A DNA stretch of 8,513 bases, taken from positions 1 to 8,513 of the forward strand of contig DATLDQ010000148.1 of NCBI GenBank assembly GCA_035525785.1, in the 5' to 3' direction. The notes beneath the pieces are model-generated. The model was not told where the DNA came from. It ran no database searches and saw only the letters and a list, made by a program, of their open reading frames with translations. Shown in pieces: positions 5,452 through 8,513 of this stretch. Every line of letters begins with the position of its first letter. Positions within the stretch are counted from its first letter, which is position 1. The position numbers and the translations under genes were made by a program. The stretch is from CADEED01 sp035525785. GTDB taxonomy: Bacteria > Pseudomonadota > Gammaproteobacteria > Steroidobacterales > Steroidobacteraceae.

Positions 5452-6573
5452 TCAATTCGTGGCGGCCACGGCTTGAGCACCCGCGGTCTCGGCGAGGCGC
5501 ATCACCGCCTCAGCCACCTTGTTGAGCGGCAGGATTTCCTCGACCGCTCCCAGTTTCACCGCGGCTCCGGGCATGCCCCAGACCACGCTGCTCGCCTCGT
5601 CCTGCGCGATCGTGGGCGCACCCGCGTCACGCATCTCTTTCAGACCTCGCGCGCCGTCATCACCCATGCCGGTGAGGATCACGCCCACGGCGTTGGGACC
5701 GACGTTCTGCGCCACCGAGCGAAACAGCACATCGACGCTCGGGCAATGGCGGTTGACCGGCGGGCCGTCGTTGAGACGGCAGCGATAACGCGCGCCATCG
5801 CGTTCGACCAGCAGGTGCTTGCCACCCGGTGCGATGTACACGTGGCCGGGCATGATCAGCTGACCGTCATGCGGCTCGCACACCGACAGCGCGCACAGCG
5901 AGTCCATGCGTCGCGTGAACGGCGCACTGAACGCCGCCGGAATGTGCTGCGCGATCACGATGGCCGGGCTGTCGGCCGGCAAGCCGATGAGGAATTCGCG
6001 GATCGCCTCGGTGCCGCCGGTGGAGGCGCCGACGGCGATGATGCGGTCGGTGGTACGCAGCATGCGCCGTGACGGCGGCGCGGCATTGCCCGCCGCAGGC
6101 AGGATGGCATCCGCCGTGTGCTTCGGCGGCACCACGCTCACATTGGCCGGCGAGCTGCGCGCGACCACGCGCGCGCCGGCGGCTGTGCGGATCTTGGTGA
6201 GGATCTCCTCGCTGAAGTCGGCAAGCGTCCCCGCCACGTCCACCTTGGGCTTTGATACGAAGTCCACGGCCCCGAGCTCGAGCGCCTTCAACGTGGTCTC
6301 GGCGCCGCGCTCGGTGAGCGACGACACCATGACCACCGGCATCGGCCGCAGGCGCATGAGGTTCGCGAGGAAGGTGATGCCGTCCATGCGCGGCATCTCC
6401 ACGTCCAGCGTGAGAACGTCGGGGTTGGTTTCCTTGATGCGTTCACGCGCCACCAGCGGATCGCTGGCGGTGCCCACCACTTCGATATCATGCGCGCCCT
6501 TCAGTATCTCGACGAGGATCTGACGCACCAGCGCCGAATCGTCGATCACGAGGACTTTGATTTTCTTGGCCAT
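5452..6573 (-). CDS. cheB: CheB, receptor-modification methylesterase/glutamine deamidase with receiver domain
   Basis: CheB removes methyl groups from receptors, and can deamidate them, when CheA phosphorylates its receiver domain. The 373-residue product has the standard layout. The receiver domain spans residues 4-125, with acidic pocket D11/D12, phospho-acceptor D57 in LTLDVEMPRMDG, and SKPK with K109. A proline/alanine-rich linker follows at about 140-170, and then the esterase domain from about 176. The catalytic triad is visible: S184 in VGASTGG, H210 in IAQHIP and, by analogy with Escherichia coli CheB, D306 in TGMGDDG. The ATG at 6573 is 4 nt after the cheR stop. There is no strong Shine-Dalgarno sequence, so translation is probably coupled to cheR. 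All key residues are present and an active enzyme is expected. Confidence 0.97.
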   Translation of the reverse strand: MAKKIKVLVIDDSALVRQILVEILKGAHDIEVVGTASDPLVARERIKETNPDVLTLDVEMPRMDGITFLANLMRLRPMPVVMVSSLTERGAETTLKALELGAVDFVSKPKVDVAGTLADFSEEILTKIRTAAGARVVARSSPANVSVVPPKHTADAILPAAGNAAPPSRRMLRTTDRIIAVGASTGGTEAIREFLIGLPADSPAIVIAQHIPAAFSAPFTRRMDSLCALSVCEPHDGQLIMPGHVYIAPGGKHLLVERDGARYRCRLNDGPPVNRHCPSVDVLFRSVAQNVGPNAVGVILTGMGDDGARGLKEMRDAGAPTIAQDEASSVVWGMPGAAVKLGAVEEILPLNKVAEAVMRLAETAGAQAVAATN

Positions 6574-6577
6574 GGTG

Positions 6578-7459
6578 TCAGTCCGGCAATCGGCGATAGA
6601 TGGTGCGGCCGATGAGCTCGTACTTGTCGCTGACGCGATACAGGCTCTCGGAGTGTCCGAGGAACAGGAAATCGCCGGGGCGCTGCAACGTCGCCATGCG
6701 CTCGAACAACGCGCGTTGCGTTTCCTTGTCGAAATAGATGATCACGTTGCGGCAGAAGATGGCGTCGAAGGGCCCCTTCATCGGCCACTCGTGCATGAGG
6801 TTCAGCTGCTTGAACGTAATGAGCTGGCGGAGCTCGTCGACGGCGCTGAGCTTCTGCCCATCGCCATTCGAACCCGGGCCGTCCTGCACTTCCTCGAAGA
6901 AGCGTGACACGCGCTTGGCGGCCATGCCGGTGAAGCGGTCGCGGCCGTAGACGCCACGGTCGCCATGCGCCAGCACGTTCGAGTCGAGATCGGTGGCCAG
7001 GAGCTTGACGTCCCAGCCATGCAGCTTCTCCTGCGCCTCGCGCAGCACCATCGCGATGGAATATGGCTCCTCGCCCGTCGAGGCCGCGCAGCACCAAATG
7101 CGCAGGCGGCGCAGACCGGCGTTGCGCTTGATGGCCCCGGGCAACATTTCGGTGCCCAGGAATTCGAAGTGATGCGGCTCGCGGAAGAACGAGGTGAGAT
7201 TGGTGGTCACGGCGTTCGTGAACTCTTCCAGCTCCACGGCCTCGCCCTTCTCGAGCAGATCGATGTACTCGGAGAAGCTCGCGAGCTTGAGCGCACGCAG
7301 CCGGCGCGACAGGCGGCCGTACACCAGCTGACGCTTGCTCTCGGACAACGCAATGCCCGTGTGCTCGCGCACCAGCTCGCGGATGCGGTCGAACTCCGCC
7401 TGCGACAGCTGGAAGTCGCCGGACAGCATCGCCGTCACCGAGGTGGTGGGATTCTGCAT
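6578..7459 (-). CDS. cheR: CheR, chemoreceptor glutamate methyltransferase
   Basis: CheR transfers methyl groups from S-adenosylmethionine to receptor glutamates during adaptation. From the ATG at 7459 the product is 293 residues, close to the usual 270-290. The N-terminal helical domain (about residues 15-85) is followed by NLTSFFREPHHFEFL (87-101), the conserved FFRE segment. Next come the SAM-binding motif ASTGEEPYSIAM (126-137), LLATDLD (153-159) and FDAIFCRNVIIYFD (231-244). The ATG overlaps the cheW TGA by one base. An in-frame alternative is Met11. A longer reading to 7495 is possible but lies within cheW and is unlikely. A Gly/Asn/Asp-rich loop at about 192-203 enlarges the beta-subdomain, which fits a CheR that does not use a receptor pentapeptide tether; that last point is inference. 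Confidence 0.96.
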   Translation of the reverse strand: MQNPTTSVTAMLSGDFQLSQAEFDRIRELVREHTGIALSESKRQLVYGRLSRRLRALKLASFSEYIDLLEKGEAVELEEFTNAVTTNLTSFFREPHHFEFLGTEMLPGAIKRNAGLRRLRIWCCAASTGEEPYSIAMVLREAQEKLHGWDVKLLATDLDSNVLAHGDRGVYGRDRFTGMAAKRVSRFFEEVQDGPGSNGDGQKLSAVDELRQLITFKQLNLMHEWPMKGPFDAIFCRNVIIYFDKETQRALFERMATLQRPGDFLFLGHSESLYRVSDKYELIGRTIYRRLPD

Positions 7460-7977
7460 CAGCGCGAACCCGCCGCCTCCGGCGCCGCGATGCACGAGGC
7501 CACGAGCCGGTCGATGTCGAGCAGCATGACCATCTTCTCGTCGATGCTCGCGAGATTCTGCACGCAGGCGCGGTCGGCCGTGGCGCCGAGCTCGGGCGTC
7601 GGCTTGATGTTCTCGGGCGAAACGCTGTACACCTCGGACACCGCGTCGACGACGATACCCGCGGTCTTCTCGCCATTGTCGGTGTGCACGCGCACGACGA
7701 TCACGACGCTCGAGCTGTCCGGCGCGCGCGCCGGCAGGCCGAAGCGCGTGCGCAGGTCGATGACCGGCACGATGACGCCGCGCAGGTTCATGACACCGAG
7801 CAGGTAGATGGGCGCGTAGGGCACGCGCGTGACGCCGTCCCAGCCCTTGATCTCCTGCACACAGAGGATGGCGACGCCATACTCCTCGCCCGCGCAGACG
7901 AAGGTGAGGAATTGCGCAAACGAGGCGACATCGGCCTGTTCATGCGACTGCGTTGCCATGGCGGGTTGTGCATTCAT
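7459..7977 (-). CDS. cheW: CheW, chemotaxis coupling protein
   Basis: CheW is the cytoplasmic adaptor that links chemoreceptor tips to the CheA kinase in the array. The protein is 172 residues, a usual CheW length. After a polar N-terminus of about 18 residues comes a single CheW beta-barrel domain: FLTFVCAGEEYGVAILCVQEI (residues 23-43) begins the first subdomain. GVMNLRGVIVPVIDLRTRFG (61-80) is the hallmark CheW segment, and TAGIVVDAVSEVYSV (105-119) belongs to the second half. The ATG start at 7977 overlaps the TGA of the receptor gene. It has a good ribosome binding site, GGAGG, 7 nt upstream inside the receptor gene. Its own TGA overlaps the cheR ATG in the same way. There is no receiver domain, so it is CheW rather than CheV. 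Confidence 0.96.
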   Translation of the reverse strand: MNAQPAMATQSHEQADVASFAQFLTFVCAGEEYGVAILCVQEIKGWDGVTRVPYAPIYLLGVMNLRGVIVPVIDLRTRFGLPARAPDSSSVVIVVRVHTDNGEKTAGIVVDAVSEVYSVSPENIKPTPELGATADRACVQNLASIDEKMVMLLDIDRLVASCIAAPEAAGSR

Positions 7978-8513
7978 CAGGCGGCCTCCGAAGCCGATTC
8001 GTGTTCGGTGTCCGTTCGATGACCGGCGCCGTCCGTGATGCGATAGCGCGCCACCATGGCCGAGAGCGAATGCGTCTGCTCGACGATGGCCTGGCTCGCC
8101 GCGGCGGCCTCTTCCACGAGAGCCGCATTCTGCTGCGTCGTGGTGTCCATCTGCATGATGGCCTTGTTGACCTGCTCGATGCCGCTCGACTGCTCGCGCG
8201 ACGCTGCGGCGATTTCGGCGACGATGTCGGTCACCTTCTTCACCGCATTGACGATCTCTTCGAGCGTGCGACCGGATTCATCGACCAGCTTGCTGCCCTC
8301 CTCGACGCGCGCGACGCTGTCGACGATGAGCGCCTTGATCTCCTTCGCCGCAGTCGCGGAGCGGCCCGCGAGGTTGCGCACCTCGGTGGCCACCACGGCG
8401 AAGCCGCGGCCCTGCTCGCCCGCGCGCGCGGCTTCGACCGCGGCGTTGAGCGCCAGAAGATTGGTCTGGAAAGCGATCTCGTCGATGACGCCGATGATGT
8501 CGGCGATCTTCTT
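7977..8513 (-). CDS. Methyl-accepting chemotaxis protein, C-terminal part (5' end outside window)
   Basis: This is the cytoplasmic signalling end of a chemoreceptor, which binds CheW and CheA and is modified by CheR, CheB and CheD. The visible 178 residues enter in frame at the right edge and end at TGA 7979-7977. Visible residues 11-41 are the conserved hairpin tip (DEIAFQTNLLALNAAVEAA, then RAGEQGRGFAVVA), where receptors contact CheW and CheA. The descending helix follows, with the conserved AALVEEAAAAS stretch at about residues 130-140, a usual methylation-helix region. The protein ends in SASEAA. It therefore lacks an aromatic NWETF-like pentapeptide that would tether CheR and CheB. Sensor, membrane and HAMP parts lie beyond position 8513. 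The stop overlaps the cheW start by one base (TGATG), so the two are probably translationally coupled. The family call is secure; the ligand is unknown. Confidence 0.95.
   Translation of the reverse strand, partial: KKIADIIGVIDEIAFQTNLLALNAAVEAARAGEQGRGFAVVATEVRNLAGRSATAAKEIKALIVDSVARVEEGSKLVDESGRTLEEIVNAVKKVTDIVAEIAAASREQSSGIEQVNKAIMQMDTTTQQNAALVEEAAAASQAIVEQTHSLSAMVARYRITDGAGHRTDTEHESASEAA
7985..7989 (-). promoter_or_regulatory. Ribosome binding site of cheW
   Basis: GGAGG on the minus strand lies 7 nt before the cheW ATG and inside the last codons of the receptor gene. It fixes the start at 7977 and supports coupled translation across the TGATG overlap. Confidence 0.75.

Noticed and set aside
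1..8513. CRISPR arrays, tRNA or rRNA genes, insertion sequences, attachment sites
   Set aside because: No regularly spaced repeats, cloverleaf-like elements, terminal inverted repeats or transposase motifs were seen. The only repeats are between the HDOD paralogues.

Overview
The window is a GC-rich stretch of a bacterial chromosome. All convincing genes lie on the minus strand, so it is transcribed from the right end to the left. The high GC content, the cheR/cheB/cheD/CheZ-type gene set and the HDOD proteins suggest a proteobacterium, probably a high-GC gammaproteobacterium (Xanthomonadales or Steroidobacter-like) or a betaproteobacterium. That placement is inference; no rRNA or other marker gene is present.

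Layout in transcription order. (1) 8513-7459: the C-terminal part of a methyl-accepting chemotaxis protein, then cheW. (2) 7459-5073: cheR (receptor methyltransferase), cheB (receptor methylesterase/deamidase) and a single-domain cheY. (3) 5057-3880: a short CheZ-type phosphatase gene, then cheD (receptor glutamine deamidase). Both products end in the same four residues, VELF. (4) 3868-121: four tandem paralogous genes for HDOD-domain proteins (306, 301, 296 and 296 codons). A 120-bp gap separates the first from the second and holds a promoter-like sequence. The fourth carries an in-frame amber codon at codon 189. (5) 102-1: the beginning of a membrane-protein gene with a MASE1-like N-terminus, running off the left edge.

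Genes are packed as an operon: mcp/cheW and cheW/cheR share one base (TGATG), and the other che genes are 2-16 bp apart. The che genes form a nearly complete signalling module: receptor, coupling protein, adaptation enzymes, response regulator and phosphatase. No cheA is visible; it is expected beyond the right edge. CheR, CheB and CheD would set receptor methylation and amidation. CheA (not seen) would phosphorylate CheY and CheB. The CheZ-type protein would dephosphorylate CheY.

The unusual part is the four-gene HDOD array at the distal end. None of its members keeps the His-Asp dyad of HD hydrolases, so they look like non-enzymatic docking or output proteins rather than phosphodiesterases. 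The array is the best candidate here for a poorly described extension of a chemosensory pathway.
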